A DNA stretch of 64,000 nt. It comes from Marivita sp. GX14005 (GTDB taxonomy: Bacteria > Pseudomonadota > Alphaproteobacteria > Rhodobacterales > Rhodobacteraceae). Each line of letters opens with the position of its first letter. Position 1 is the first letter of the stretch. The DNA lies in assembly GCF_023370775.1 (NCBI RefSeq), contig NZ_JAMCCQ010000001.1:62001-126000 (forward strand), in the 5' to 3' direction. Shown piece after piece: positions 50,705 to 60,313 of this stretch. The position numbers and the translations under genes were made by a program. The notes below the pieces were generated by a model. That model ran no database searches and had not been told where the DNA came from. It worked only from the letters and a program-made list of their open reading frames with translations.

Positions 50705-51726
50705 TCGCTATGCTTGTCCACAAGCTCCGCCGCGCGGGCGATCAGCGCCTCCGCATCGATGCCCTTTGCCTCCATCTCGGCAGTCCAGCGCGCGATCGTA
50801 CCCTGCGCCGCGGCGTGCCACGCCTCCGCTTCGGCACCGTTGACCGTGATCACCTCGTTCCCAAGATCGAGCGCCGCCTCGCGCGCCGGCCCATCGTCGA
50901 TCGCCATCTGCCGCCCGGCCTCGCGCGAAAACTCCAGCCCCGATTGCGCATCGATCACCGCTTGCAAATCCTCGGGCAACGCCTCGTAGCTGTCGCGGTT
51001 CATCGCGAAAAGGAATGGCATCGTGTAAAGCGGCGCGCCCTCGAACTCGGTATGATGGCCGACCATCTCGGCCACTTTCAACGCCCCGGTCACCTCCCAG
51101 GGCAGCAGCGCACCATCGACCACCCCCTTGGAAAGCGCTTCGGGCAGCGCCGGCACCGGCATGCCCACGGCACTCGCGCCCAGATCGTTCAGCAGCATGT
51201 TCGTCACCCGCGTCGGCGCGCGCAGCTTGACCCCGCGCAGATCGCCCGGCACCTCGATCGGTTCTTCGGAATGGATCACCCCCGGCCCGTGCACCCACAC
51301 GCCCAGCAGCTTGAAATCGGCGTATTCCTCCCGCACCGCCTCGTCCTGCGTCATCTCCCAGAACGCCGCCGACGCCGCTCCGGCGTCGCTCACGGTAAAG
51401 GGCAGCTCGAACACTTCCGAGCGCGGAAACCGCCCCGGCGTGTAGCCGGCCACCGTCCAGATGATATCGACAACGCCGTCGATGGCCTGATCGATCAGCT
51501 GCGGCGGCGTGCCGCCCAACTGCATCGACGGGAAATGCTGGATCTCGATCCGCCCGCCCGACGCCTCTTCGACCCGGTCCGCCCAGGGCTGAAGGATATT
51601 GGCCGGCACATTCGCCTGCGCGGGCAGGAACTGGTGCATCCGCAGCGTCACCTCCTGCGCCGCCGCGCTGCCCGCCATCCCGAGCGCCAGCGCCGCACAA
51701 GCAAGCACATCCTTGATACCTGTCAT
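50701..51726 (-). CDS. TRAP substrate-binding protein (DctP)
   Basis: A 341-residue exported protein (ACAALALGMAGSAAAQE) with the DctP pattern: LRMHQFLPAQANVPANILQPWADRVEEASGGRI, LRGVKLRAPTRVTNMLL (the substrate-binding Arg) and GALLPWEV. The arginine indicates an organic acid ligand; which acid is not evident. It follows the SDR gene by 85 bases. Confidence 0.9.
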   Translation of the reverse strand: MTGIKDVLACAALALGMAGSAAAQEVTLRMHQFLPAQANVPANILQPWADRVEEASGGRIEIQHFPSMQLGGTPPQLIDQAIDGVVDIIWTVAGYTPGRFPRSEVFELPFTVSDAGAASAAFWEMTQDEAVREEYADFKLLGVWVHGPGVIHSEEPIEVPGDLRGVKLRAPTRVTNMLLNDLGASAVGMPVPALPEALSKGVVDGALLPWEVTGALKVAEMVGHHTEFEGAPLYTMPFLFAMNRDSYEALPEDLQAVIDAQSGLEFSREAGRQMAIDDGPAREAALDLGNEVITVNGAEAEAWHAAAQGTIARWTAEMEAKGIDAEALIARAAELVDKHSE

Positions 51727-51811
51727 CGTGATCTCCCGACCGTTTCCGTCATCGCGCCTGCGCGCGAGCCTGCCTATACCGCATCCTTCGCGCCGAAACA
51801 GGCAAAACCGT

Positions 51812-52543
51812 CTATCCACGCCCGATATACGGCATATTCGTCGCCATCACGGTCATGAATTGCACATTCGCCTCCAGCGGCAACTGCGCCATATGCAGCA
51901 CCGATGCCGCCACATCCGCCACATCCATCACCGGCTCGACCTCGCGCCCGGCCGCCTCCGCCTGCCGGCGCAAGGATGCCACGATCTCGGTCCCGGCATT
52001 GCCGATATCGATCTGCCCGCAGGCGATCCCGAATTCCCGCCCATCGAGAGAGATCGACCGGGTCAGCCCGGTTATGGCATGCTTGCTCGCCGTATAGGGC
52101 GCCGAGCCCCAGCGCGGCACATGCGCCGAGATAGAACCGTTGTTGATGATCCGCCCGCCCTGCGGCACCTGCGCCCGCATCCGCGCAAAGGCCGCGCGCG
52201 CGCAGATGAAACTCCCCGTCAGGTTCACCTCGATACAGCGCCGCCATTCCTCGACCGGGATCTCGTCTATGCTCGCCCCGAACACCCCCATCCCGGCATT
52301 GTTGAACAGCGCATCGAGCCGCCCCCATGCGCGCATCGCCGCATCGAATGCCGCATCCACCGCGCCTTCATCCGTCACGTCACACGGCAGCGCCAGCGCC
52401 CGCTCATGCCCGCCGGCCATCTCCTCAAGCGGTGCCGCCCGCCGCCCGATCAGCCCGACACGCCAGCCGGCCTGCAGGAACGTTTCCGCGCAGTCACGCC
52501 CGATCCCGCTCCCCGCCCCGGTGATGATGATCGTCCTGCCCAT
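51812..52543 (-). CDS. Short-chain dehydrogenase
   Basis: A 243-residue classical SDR: TGAGSGIG (cofactor), LFNNAGMG, INNGSIS (Ser) and YTASK (Tyr, Lys). The NAD(P) preference is unclear. It is the first gene of the leftward SDR-dctP-dctQ-dctM-FAH operon, suggesting oxidation of a hydroxy group on the imported acid. Confidence 0.88.
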   Translation of the reverse strand: MGRTIIITGAGSGIGRDCAETFLQAGWRVGLIGRRAAPLEEMAGGHERALALPCDVTDEGAVDAAFDAAMRAWGRLDALFNNAGMGVFGASIDEIPVEEWRRCIEVNLTGSFICARAAFARMRAQVPQGGRIINNGSISAHVPRWGSAPYTASKHAITGLTRSISLDGREFGIACGQIDIGNAGTEIVASLRRQAEAAGREVEPVMDVADVAASVLHMAQLPLEANVQFMTVMATNMPYIGRG

Positions 52544-52736
52544 ATCCCGCCCTTTCTTCTTGCCCCAAATATCCCGGGGGAGTCGCCGCCCCGCGGCGGC
52601 GGGGGCAGCGCCCCCTCTCTGCCCCGTTCTGGACAATCCCGCCCCCGGCGGCAAGCCTTGCCGAGGTGCCCGCGCCGCATGGGATCGCCCGGCCAGCCAT
52701 GCTAAGCCCGCTCCGAAACCCCGAAGGAGCCCGCCC

Positions 52737-54905
52737 ATGCACCCGCCTTCCCTGCCCCTCGCGCGCGATCTCGTCCTTATCGGCGGCGGTCACACACATG
52801 CGCTCGTGCTGCGCAAATGGGCGATGGATCCCCTCCCCGGCGCGCGGCTCACGCTTATCGATCCGAACCCGACCGCGCCCTATTCCGGCATGCTTCCCGG
52901 CTTCGTCGCCGGTCATTACAGCCGCGAGACGCTCGATATCGATCTCGTGCAACTCGCTCGCGCCGCCGGCGCGCGGCTCATCCTCGGCGCCGCGACCGGG
53001 ATCGATCTCGCGCGCGGCGACATCACGGTCGAAAACCGCCCGCCCGTCGGCTTCGACATCGCCTCGATCGATATCGGCATCACCTCCGCCATGCCGTCGC
53101 TGCCCGGCTTTGCCGAACATGCGGTCCCCGTCAAACCGCTCGGACCCTTTGCCGCGCGCTGGAACGCCTATCGCGCCGGCGCCGGCCCGGCCTCGGTCGC
53201 GGTGATCGGTGGCGGCGTCGCGGGGGCCGAGCTTGTCATGGCGATGGCCTTCGCGCTGCGCGCGGCGCACCGCCCGGCCACGCTGCATCTGATCGACGAC
53301 GGCACCGCGCTCTCGGACCTGCCGCCGAAAAGCGCCGCCAGGCTCCGGCGCGCGCTCGCCGATCTCGGCGTCACCCTGCTCGAGAACGCGCGGGTGACGC
53401 ATATCACGGAAAACACCCTCCACCTGCACGACGCCGCCCCCATCGAGGCCGGGTTCATCACCGGCGCCGCCGGTGCGCGCGCCTATGGCTGGCTCGTGCA
53501 AACGGGGCTGGAGACGAAAGACGGCTTCATCACCGTCGACAAGCACCTGCAAAGCAGCGATCCGCGTATCTTCGCGGCGGGCGATTGCGCGCATCTCACC
53601 TTCGATCCGCGCCCCAAGGCCGGGGTCTATGCCGTCCGGCAAGCCCCTGTCCTGACCCATAACCTCCGCGCCGCGCTCTCCGGCGGGGCGATGAAACCCT
53701 ATCGCCCGCAAAAGGATTACCTCAAGCTGATCTCCACCGGCAGCAAGACCGCGCTCGGAGACCGGTTCGGGCTCAGCTTTTCCGGCCCCTGGGTCTGGCG
53801 CTGGAAGGACCATATCGACCGCAAGTTCATGCGCACATTCAGCGATCTGCCGCAAATGCCCACGCCGCCGCTCCCCAAGGTGCGCGCGCTCGGCGTCGAT
53901 GAGGCGCTCGGCCCCAAACCGCTTTGCGGCGGCTGCGGGGCCAAGCTGTCGCGCGGCGCGCTCGGCGATGCGCTGGCCGCCCTCGCCCCGCCGCAGCGCG
54001 CCGATGTCACGATGCTGCCGGGCGACGATGCCGCGTTGCTGCATACCGGCGACGCGCGGCAGGTCTTCACCACCGATCACCTGCGCAGCTTCTGGCCCGA
54101 TCCGGTCGTGATGGCCCGCATCGCCGCGCACCACGCGCTCGGCGATATCTGGGCAATGGGCGCGGCGCCGCAAGCCGCGACGCTCTCGCTCACCCTGCCG
54201 CGCCTGTCGGATGCGCTCGCCAGGCGCAGCATGGCCGAGATCCTCGCCGCTGCCGAACCGATCCTGCGCGATGCCGGCGCCGATATCGTCGGCGGCCACA
54301 GCACCATCGGCGACGAATTGACCATCGGTCTGGCGATCACCGGCCTGTGCGAGGACGCCCCGATCACCCTGGCCGGAGCCAAATCCGGCGCGGCGCTGAT
54401 CCTGACAGCGCCCATCGGCACCGGCGTCATCATGGCGGCGCATATGTCGGGCACCGCGCGCGGCGTGCATGTCGCCGCCGCGCTGGAGGCGATGCAACAG
54501 GGCCAAGCCGCCGCCGCGACGCTCCTGCGCGGCGCGGCGCAGGCGATGACCGACGTCACCGGCTTCGGCCTTGCCGGGCATCTCTACAACATCTGCGCCA
54601 GTTCGAATCTCGCCGCGACATTGCGCATGGCCGATATCCCGCTCCTGCCCGGCGCGGAGGCGCTTTCGGCGGCAGGCGAGCATTCCTCGCTCTATCCCAG
54701 CAATCGCGAAGGGTTCGACCACATCGCCGACACGCCCGCCACACGCCTGCTCTTCGATCCGCAAACCGGTGGAGGGCTGCTCGTTGCGGTGCCGCAGGAG
54801 CAGGCGCAAGCGCTGCTTTCACAGCTGCACGCCGCCGGCCTCGACCGCGCCGCGATCATCGGCCATCTGCATGACGGCCCGCCCGGTCAGATCACCGCCG
54901 ATTGA
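52737..54905 (+). CDS. selD: NADH dehydrogenase-like oxidoreductase fused to SelD
   Basis: A 722-residue fusion. Residues ~1-370 form an FAD/NAD oxidoreductase (LVLIGGGHTHALVLRKW, VAVIGGGVAGAELVMAMA, FAAGDCAH). Residues ~395-722 form selenide water dikinase: KPLCGGCGAKLSRGAL (Cys and Lys of the active site), MLPGDDAALL, HALGDIWAMGA, GGHSTIGDELTIGL, TDVTGFGLAGH and DPQTGGGLLVA. SelD makes selenophosphate from selenide and ATP; the flavin half may reduce the selenium source. AAGGAG precedes the ATG. It converges with and overlaps mnmH by 19 bases. Confidence 0.93.
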   Translation: MHPPSLPLARDLVLIGGGHTHALVLRKWAMDPLPGARLTLIDPNPTAPYSGMLPGFVAGHYSRETLDIDLVQLARAAGARLILGAATGIDLARGDITVENRPPVGFDIASIDIGITSAMPSLPGFAEHAVPVKPLGPFAARWNAYRAGAGPASVAVIGGGVAGAELVMAMAFALRAAHRPATLHLIDDGTALSDLPPKSAARLRRALADLGVTLLENARVTHITENTLHLHDAAPIEAGFITGAAGARAYGWLVQTGLETKDGFITVDKHLQSSDPRIFAAGDCAHLTFDPRPKAGVYAVRQAPVLTHNLRAALSGGAMKPYRPQKDYLKLISTGSKTALGDRFGLSFSGPWVWRWKDHIDRKFMRTFSDLPQMPTPPLPKVRALGVDEALGPKPLCGGCGAKLSRGALGDALAALAPPQRADVTMLPGDDAALLHTGDARQVFTTDHLRSFWPDPVVMARIAAHHALGDIWAMGAAPQAATLSLTLPRLSDALARRSMAEILAAAEPILRDAGADIVGGHSTIGDELTIGLAITGLCEDAPITLAGAKSGAALILTAPIGTGVIMAAHMSGTARGVHVAAALEAMQQGQAAAATLLRGAAQAMTDVTGFGLAGHLYNICASSNLAATLRMADIPLLPGAEALSAAGEHSSLYPSNREGFDHIADTPATRLLFDPQTGGGLLVAVPQEQAQALLSQLHAAGLDRAAIIGHLHDGPPGQITAD

Positions 54906-55942
54906 AGCGCCGCCGCCACGCCATCGGCCACCCGCTCAAGCTGCGCGGGCGCAAGCCCCGCCGCCTCCACCCGCGCCAGAACCTTCGGCGCGGTGGCCTT
55001 CATCGACTTGGCATAGGCCGGATCGTAATGATCCTCCATCAGCGAGCGCACCAGCGCGTGCCGGTCCCCTGCCGCGCCCAGCGCCGCCCAATGCGCCAGC
55101 AGCGCCTCGCCTCGATGCGCCTTGAGCGGCGCGAGCTTGCGCTGCAATCCATCCGCATCGGCCAGAATGTCCTCATAGGCCCGGACCAGATACTCGGCTC
55201 GCGCCTTCATCGGGGCGGAAACCTCGATCCACGGCGCGCGCTTCATCGCGGCCCAAAGGCTCGGCGGGATGAGAAGCCCGCCGATCTTGCTGCTCTCGGC
55301 CTCCACCAACACGGGCCGCGCCGGATCCATCCCGCAAAGCCGCACCGCCAGCGCGCTCTCGAACGCCTTTTGCGACGGCTGCCCGCCCATCGCGCCCAGA
55401 AGCGAGCCGCGATGGTTGGCCAGCCCTTCAAGATCGACCACCTGCACCCCGCGCGCCTCCAGAAGCGGCAGAAGGTCCGTCTTGGCCGTGCCGGTATAGC
55501 CACCCAACTGCACGATCCGGTGCGCCAGCGGCTTGCGCTGCAGCATGTCCACCACCAGCCGGCGATAGGTCTTGTATCCCCCGGCAATCAGCTCCGCCCG
55601 CCAACCGATCTCGCGCAGCATCCAGGCGAACGCGCCCGAGCGCTGCCCTCCGCGCCAGCAATAGACCAGCGGCTGCCAGCCGCCCTCGTGATGCGACAGC
55701 GCGCCCTCGATATGCGCCGCCGCGTTGCGGAACACCAGCGCGGCGCCCAGCTTTCGGGCATCGAACGGGCTGACCTGCGCGTAAAGCGTGCCGACGCGCG
55801 CGCGCTCCTCGTTGTCCAGCACCGGCAGGTTGATCGCGCCCGGCACATGGTCCTCGGCAAACTCCGCCGGGCTGCGCACGTCGATCACCGTGTCGAAGCC
55901 GTGATCCAGCAGATCGGCCAGCGAAGGCGGTGTCCAGGCCAC
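54887..55942 (-). CDS. mnmH: tRNA 2-selenouridine synthase
   Basis: A 351-residue protein: an N-terminal rhodanese domain (VIDVRSPAEFAEDHVPGAINLPV, active-site Cys in VYCWRGGQRSG) and a C-terminal P-loop domain (GGYTGTAKTDLL). The P-loop has Ala where the last Gly of the GxTGxGKT form is usual. It replaces sulfur of 2-thiouridine in tRNA wobble bases by selenium from SelD's product. The start is GTG 55942, 5 bases after the pqiC stop. Confidence 0.92.
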   Translation of the reverse strand: MAWTPPSLADLLDHGFDTVIDVRSPAEFAEDHVPGAINLPVLDNEERARVGTLYAQVSPFDARKLGAALVFRNAAAHIEGALSHHEGGWQPLVYCWRGGQRSGAFAWMLREIGWRAELIAGGYKTYRRLVVDMLQRKPLAHRIVQLGGYTGTAKTDLLPLLEARGVQVVDLEGLANHRGSLLGAMGGQPSQKAFESALAVRLCGMDPARPVLVEAESSKIGGLLIPPSLWAAMKRAPWIEVSAPMKARAEYLVRAYEDILADADGLQRKLAPLKAHRGEALLAHWAALGAAGDRHALVRSLMEDHYDPAYAKSMKATAPKVLARVEAAGLAPAQLERVADGVAAALQSAVI

Positions 55943-55947
55943 GATCC

Positions 55948-56514
55948 CTAGCGCAGCAGCCCGACCAGCTCGTCGGACAGGGCCACGAGCGCCCGCCCCT
56001 GCGCCTCCGTCACCGCCGCCGCCGTCGCCGCCGTCAACGGCACGGCGATGCCGAACCGCTCCACCCTCTCGCGCGGGCGTCCCTCGACCCCGGCGATCGC
56101 GGCAAGGCCGGTGATCTCGAACAGCCCCGTGCTGCTCGCGATCATCTTGTCGATCCGCACCGTCATCCGCGCCGACGGCCCATCGCGAAGCGGCCACGGC
56201 TCCGGCGCGACGACCGCGCTGCTGCGCGCATCGAGCAGTTGCGCCAGCGTGCCCGTCACCGCGCGTTCGGGATCGTCCGCCCAGACCGCATCCCCCAGCG
56301 GGCGCAGCGCGCCATCCTCGTGCCGGAACAGCACATCCGTTCCCGACGCATGCTCAGGCAGCGTCACATCGCGCAGTTCCACGCTGCGCAACCCGACCCG
56401 CGCCTTCGCAGGCTCCACCAAAGCCGGCGCGCCGATCAGATAGCGCGTATCCTCCGCCGTGCCGCAGGCCGCGAGCGGCAAAGCCAGCACCAATCCCATC
56501 AAACGCCAATTCAT
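55948..56514 (-). CDS. pqiC: PqiC-like ABC-type auxiliary lipoprotein
   Basis: A 188-residue lipoprotein (lipobox LAAC) of the PqiC family: RYLIGAPALVEPAKARVGLRSVELRDVTLPEHAS and LAQLLDARSSAVVAPEPWPL. PqiC is an outer-membrane partner of the PqiB bridge. It starts 25 bases after pqiB. Confidence 0.85.
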   Translation of the reverse strand: MNWRLMGLVLALPLAACGTAEDTRYLIGAPALVEPAKARVGLRSVELRDVTLPEHASGTDVLFRHEDGALRPLGDAVWADDPERAVTGTLAQLLDARSSAVVAPEPWPLRDGPSARMTVRIDKMIASSTGLFEITGLAAIAGVEGRPRERVERFGIAVPLTAATAAAVTEAQGRALVALSDELVGLLR

Positions 56515-56539
56515 CACAACCATCCTGAAAATCCCTTAA

Positions 56540-58993
56540 TCAGCGCCCGAAAATCAGCGAATTGGGGCTGCGCTCAATCGCGCGGGCCAGTTCCGAAATC
56601 GACCGTGCCGCCGCTTTCACCTCGCGCAGCGCCGACAGCGTCTGCTCGTTAAAATCCGACCGCGCGCCATAGGAGGAAATCACCGTCTCCGTCTCCGCTA
56701 CAAGCCGTTCGAGCCGCGCGGTGAGGTCGGGCAGATCCTCCACCGATGTCGCCACCGAGGATGCCGCATCGGAAGCCGATTGCAAGGTCGCGTTGAGGTT
56801 TTCCACCACCCCGCCCTCGCGTAATTCGGCCAGCGCAAGGCGCATTTCCGTCAACGCATCGTTCAGCGTTCCGGGCAGATCCATCGTGTCGTCGCTGCCG
56901 ATCAGCGCATCGACGCGGGCCAGGGTGCCGGTCGCGCTGTCCACGAGCGCCTGCAACTCCAGATCCTTGGCCGTCTGCGCCACCTCGTCGAGATCCCTGA
57001 GCAGAGCCGGAATCTCCGTCTCGGTGATCTGCCGCAGGTTGGCCGTCAGAGCCGGCGCGTCCTGCGAGGCGACGCTGATATCGGCCATCGCACGGTCGAG
57101 ATTGCGCAGCGAACTGCCCAGCGCGGACACCGCGCCTTCCTCGCGCAGATCGGCCACCACCTGCCGCACATCGGCAATCGCCTCCGTCACTGCTTGGGGA
57201 ATGGCTTGCACTGCCTCACCCGCGATCAGCGCATCGACACGGTTCAGCGTCTGCGTCGCGCTGGCGACCAGCGCTTCTAGATCGAGCTCCTGCGCCGTCT
57301 GCGCGACCGATTGCAATTCGCTCAGGACCGCCGGGATCTCCTCCTCGGTCAAACGTGCAAGGTTCCGCGTCAGCTCCGGCGCGTCCTGCGCCGCCGCGCT
57401 GATGCCGACCATCGCCTCATCGAGGCTCGCCAGCGCCGATGTAAGAGACTCTACCGCACCGCCCGCCCGCACATCCGCGACGATGGATTGCAGATCGGCG
57501 ACCGCCGCTTCGATCTGCGCCGGGATCGCCTGCAATGCTTCGCTGCCGACCAACGCGCGCGCGTCGTCGATCAAGGCCACGGCCGAGCCGGGAACCCGCT
57601 GCAAATCCTCGCTGCGCGCCAGCGTCTCGACGGCATCCATCAGGCTGATCGCCTGTTGCATTACCTCCTCGATGGGCAGCGCGTTGATCCGCTCCAAAAC
57701 GCCTTCCGCGGTGGCGGTGAAATCCGACAGGTTCGATTCGATGCTCGGCAGGCGCGGCGGCTCGCCCTCCATCTCCTGCAACTGCGCGCTCGGAACATCG
57801 TCCAGCACGACAAGCTCGACGCGCAGATCGCTGCTCAGCAGGCTTTGCGTCGCGAGCCGCGCGCGCATCCCGGTCGAAACGGCGAACCGGAAGAACTCGA
57901 CGGTTTCCTCGGGCGTCGCGCCCGCCGGAAGGCCCATGCGCTGCGGATCGATGGCGACGCTGACGATCAGCGACAGCTCCGGCCCGAAATCGGTATCCAC
58001 CACGCGCGAGCGCAACTCGGTCACCACGCCCACATCGAGCCCCTGATAGGTCACGTCATCGCCCGCCTCCAGACCGCTGACCGATTCGTCGAAGGCGATG
58101 GTGAACGGCACGCCCTGCGCCGGCCCGCGCACCAGACGGTTGCGCCGCGCCTCCGTCTCGTCGGGGTAAAGCGTGAAGACATAGCCGGGCGAGATATCCT
58201 CGCCGTCGTCGTAAAGATTGTCGAAGGCGATCCCGCCTGTCAGCAAGGAGGCCAGCGAGTCGAAATCGACCGAGAACCCGGACGCGCCGAATGACAACTC
58301 GAAGCCCGATGTATCCCAGAACCGCGTCGCCTGCGTCAGGCGGCGGTCATGCGGTGCCTCGATGAAGGCATCGACCAGCACCGTGCGCCCATCGGCCGAC
58401 AGGCGCGGAGTTTCAAGCTGTCCCACCTCGACCCCGCGAAACAGCACCGGCGATCCGTTCGAGATCGTCGTGCCGTCATCGGTGGCCAGCGTGATCCGCT
58501 TGCCGGGGCGGCCCGGCTGCACCAATGGCGGCGTGTCGGTGCCTTCGAACTCGTAGGCTTCGATCCCTTGTTCGTTGTCCCAGGCACCTTCGATATAGAC
58601 CCCGGACAGAACCGTCGACAGCCCGCTGATCCCGCGCGCGGAGACCTCCGGCCGGACCACCCAGAACGCGGCGCTTTCATCGATGAAGGGCGCCACGTCG
58701 TTATCGACACGCACATAGACCAGCACGCGGCCCAGATCGCTCGAAAAGCGCACCTCCTCAACCTGCCCGACCACCACATCGCGATAGCGCAGGGTCGTCT
58801 CGCCGGCGATCACGCCCGAGGCGTTGCCGAAAGAAATCTCGATCAGTGTGCCGCGATCCGCAAAACTCTGCCACGCGATGCCCAGCGACACGCCCAGCGC
58901 GATGATTGGCACCAGCCAGACGAAGGAAAGATTGCGCCAGAACGATCTGCGACGGGGCGAGACCTTCATTTCAGCAGCTTCCGGTTCGCTCAC
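56540..58993 (-). CDS. pqiB: PqiB-like MCE protein with long repeated C-terminal region
   Basis: An 817-residue protein: one N-terminal membrane helix (LVPIIALGVSLGIAW), three MCE domains (about 45-140, 160-260 and 290-420) and a long helical C-terminus. That C-terminus has three repeats of about 108 residues (roughly 480-590, 590-698, 698-815), each with an ALVG/ALIA start, AAQDAPELT-type centre and LE-rich helix. E. coli PqiB has 546 residues, so the helical needle should be longer here. MCE proteins carry lipids across the periplasm. Its ATG overlaps the pqiA stop. Confidence 0.9.
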   Translation of the reverse strand: MSEPEAAEMKVSPRRRSFWRNLSFVWLVPIIALGVSLGIAWQSFADRGTLIEISFGNASGVIAGETTLRYRDVVVGQVEEVRFSSDLGRVLVYVRVDNDVAPFIDESAAFWVVRPEVSARGISGLSTVLSGVYIEGAWDNEQGIEAYEFEGTDTPPLVQPGRPGKRITLATDDGTTISNGSPVLFRGVEVGQLETPRLSADGRTVLVDAFIEAPHDRRLTQATRFWDTSGFELSFGASGFSVDFDSLASLLTGGIAFDNLYDDGEDISPGYVFTLYPDETEARRNRLVRGPAQGVPFTIAFDESVSGLEAGDDVTYQGLDVGVVTELRSRVVDTDFGPELSLIVSVAIDPQRMGLPAGATPEETVEFFRFAVSTGMRARLATQSLLSSDLRVELVVLDDVPSAQLQEMEGEPPRLPSIESNLSDFTATAEGVLERINALPIEEVMQQAISLMDAVETLARSEDLQRVPGSAVALIDDARALVGSEALQAIPAQIEAAVADLQSIVADVRAGGAVESLTSALASLDEAMVGISAAAQDAPELTRNLARLTEEEIPAVLSELQSVAQTAQELDLEALVASATQTLNRVDALIAGEAVQAIPQAVTEAIADVRQVVADLREEGAVSALGSSLRNLDRAMADISVASQDAPALTANLRQITETEIPALLRDLDEVAQTAKDLELQALVDSATGTLARVDALIGSDDTMDLPGTLNDALTEMRLALAELREGGVVENLNATLQSASDAASSVATSVEDLPDLTARLERLVAETETVISSYGARSDFNEQTLSALREVKAAARSISELARAIERSPNSLIFGR

Positions 58994-59622
58994 GCTTCGG
59001 CCCCTTCCCGGCTGTCCCAGATCAGTTTCGGATCGAAGCTATTGGCGGAAATCATCGTGAATGCAACCGAAAGGGCGAAACTCACTGCCGCGATGCCCGG
59101 ATTGATCGATGCCACGAAATCGAGTTGCACCAAGGCCGACAGGATCGCGACGACGAAAACGTCGATCATCGACCAGCGCCCGATGAACTCGACCACCTCG
59201 TAAAGGTGGAAATGCGCGGGCGTGCCGGGCAGCCCGCGCTGCACGCGGATGGCGAGATAGGCGATCGCGATGAACTTGCTGACCGGAATGACGACCGAGG
59301 CGACGAAGACGATGAGCGCGATGCCATAGGCGCCGTGATCGGCCAGATCGAACACACCGCCGACGATGGTGCTTTCCGTCGTATGGCCCAGCGTCGAGGT
59401 GCGCAGCATCGGATACACATTGGCCGGGATGTAGACGACCATTCCGGCAAAGAGCCAGGCCCAGACGCGTTGCAGGCTCGTCTTGTCGCGGCTTTGCAGA
59501 TGCGCGCCGCAGACCGAACATTCTTCGGTGCCGCGCGGATGCACATGCCCGCACTGCGAACAGCCCACCAGCCCGGCGGCCCGCGCCGTCAGGACGGGCT
59601 GCGCGCGTTCAGCGTTTGCCAT
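58990..59622 (-). CDS. pqiA: PqiA, C-terminal half protein
   Basis: A 210-residue membrane protein: two CxxC pairs (CSQCGHVHPRGTEECSVCG) then four membrane helices with PANVYPMLRTSTLGHTTESTIVGGV and VIPVSKFIAIAYL, the PqiA half-domain. E. coli PqiA joins two such halves in one chain; here they are separate. It overlaps the upstream half gene by 34 bases and ends in an ATGA overlap with pqiB. Confidence 0.87.
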   Translation of the reverse strand: MANAERAQPVLTARAAGLVGCSQCGHVHPRGTEECSVCGAHLQSRDKTSLQRVWAWLFAGMVVYIPANVYPMLRTSTLGHTTESTIVGGVFDLADHGAYGIALIVFVASVVIPVSKFIAIAYLAIRVQRGLPGTPAHFHLYEVVEFIGRWSMIDVFVVAILSALVQLDFVASINPGIAAVSFALSVAFTMISANSFDPKLIWDSREGAEA

Positions 59623-60212
59623 ACCGTCACCCGACACATGAAACTGTCCTTGAGGATTGTCACGATCACCAGACCGACAAAGGCCCAGAAGGCCGGCCCG
59701 AGCGTGACATGCGCCAGCCCCGCCACCTTGATCAGCGCGACCGCCACGCCGATGATGAACACCTCCGCCATCGCCCAGGGCCGGATGCGTTCGGACAGGC
59801 GAAACACCTCCCCCGCATGGCGCGCCGGCGCCCAGCCCAGCGCCATCGGCGCAAAGACATAGATTTGCGCGATGAACCGGGTCATCGGCAAAAACACGAT
59901 CAGCGCCCCCACCGCGAAACTGAGCGGCAGCATCAGCCCGTGCGAAAACGCCAGGATCGCATCGAAAACCGAGCTTTTGCGCCCCAGCCCATGCGTGCTC
60001 AGTTCGAGGAACGGAAAGAACACCGCAGCGACCATCAGGATCAGCGCAGTCGCCGAGAGCATGACGATCCAGGTCATGGCCCGTTCCTTCGGTGCCATCA
60101 GCACCGTCCCGCAGCGCACGCATTGCGCCTTCTCGCCGACCTCGACCTTTGGCAGGTGATGCAGCGCGTCGCATTTCGGGCAGGCGATCAGGTCTGAAAG
60201 CGAGTCGGACAT
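59589..60212 (-). CDS. pqiA: PqiA, N-terminal half protein
   Basis: A 207-residue membrane protein with two CxxC pairs (CPKCDALHHLPKVEVGEKAQCVRCG), then four helices (VAAVFFPFLELSTHGLG, LPMTRFIAQIYVF). It is the first gene of the leftward pqiA-pqiA-pqiB-pqiC-mnmH run and should pair with the second half as PqiA. Confidence 0.87.
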   Translation of the reverse strand: MSDSLSDLIACPKCDALHHLPKVEVGEKAQCVRCGTVLMAPKERAMTWIVMLSATALILMVAAVFFPFLELSTHGLGRKSSVFDAILAFSHGLMLPLSFAVGALIVFLPMTRFIAQIYVFAPMALGWAPARHAGEVFRLSERIRPWAMAEVFIIGVAVALIKVAGLAHVTLGPAFWAFVGLVIVTILKDSFMCRVTVWQTLNARSPS

Positions 60213-60313
60213 GCGCCTTTACATAGGGGATCGGGGGGCGGGGGAACAGATCTCATGCATCTGTACCGGGCAAACGTACCGTTGCGCCGTGCCATCTGGA
60301 CGGTCCGTACGGC

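Noticed and set aside
52494-54809. 771-codon minus-strand frame opposite selD
   Set aside because: Arg/Gly/Ala-heavy antisense of a real gene with clear catalytic motifs.
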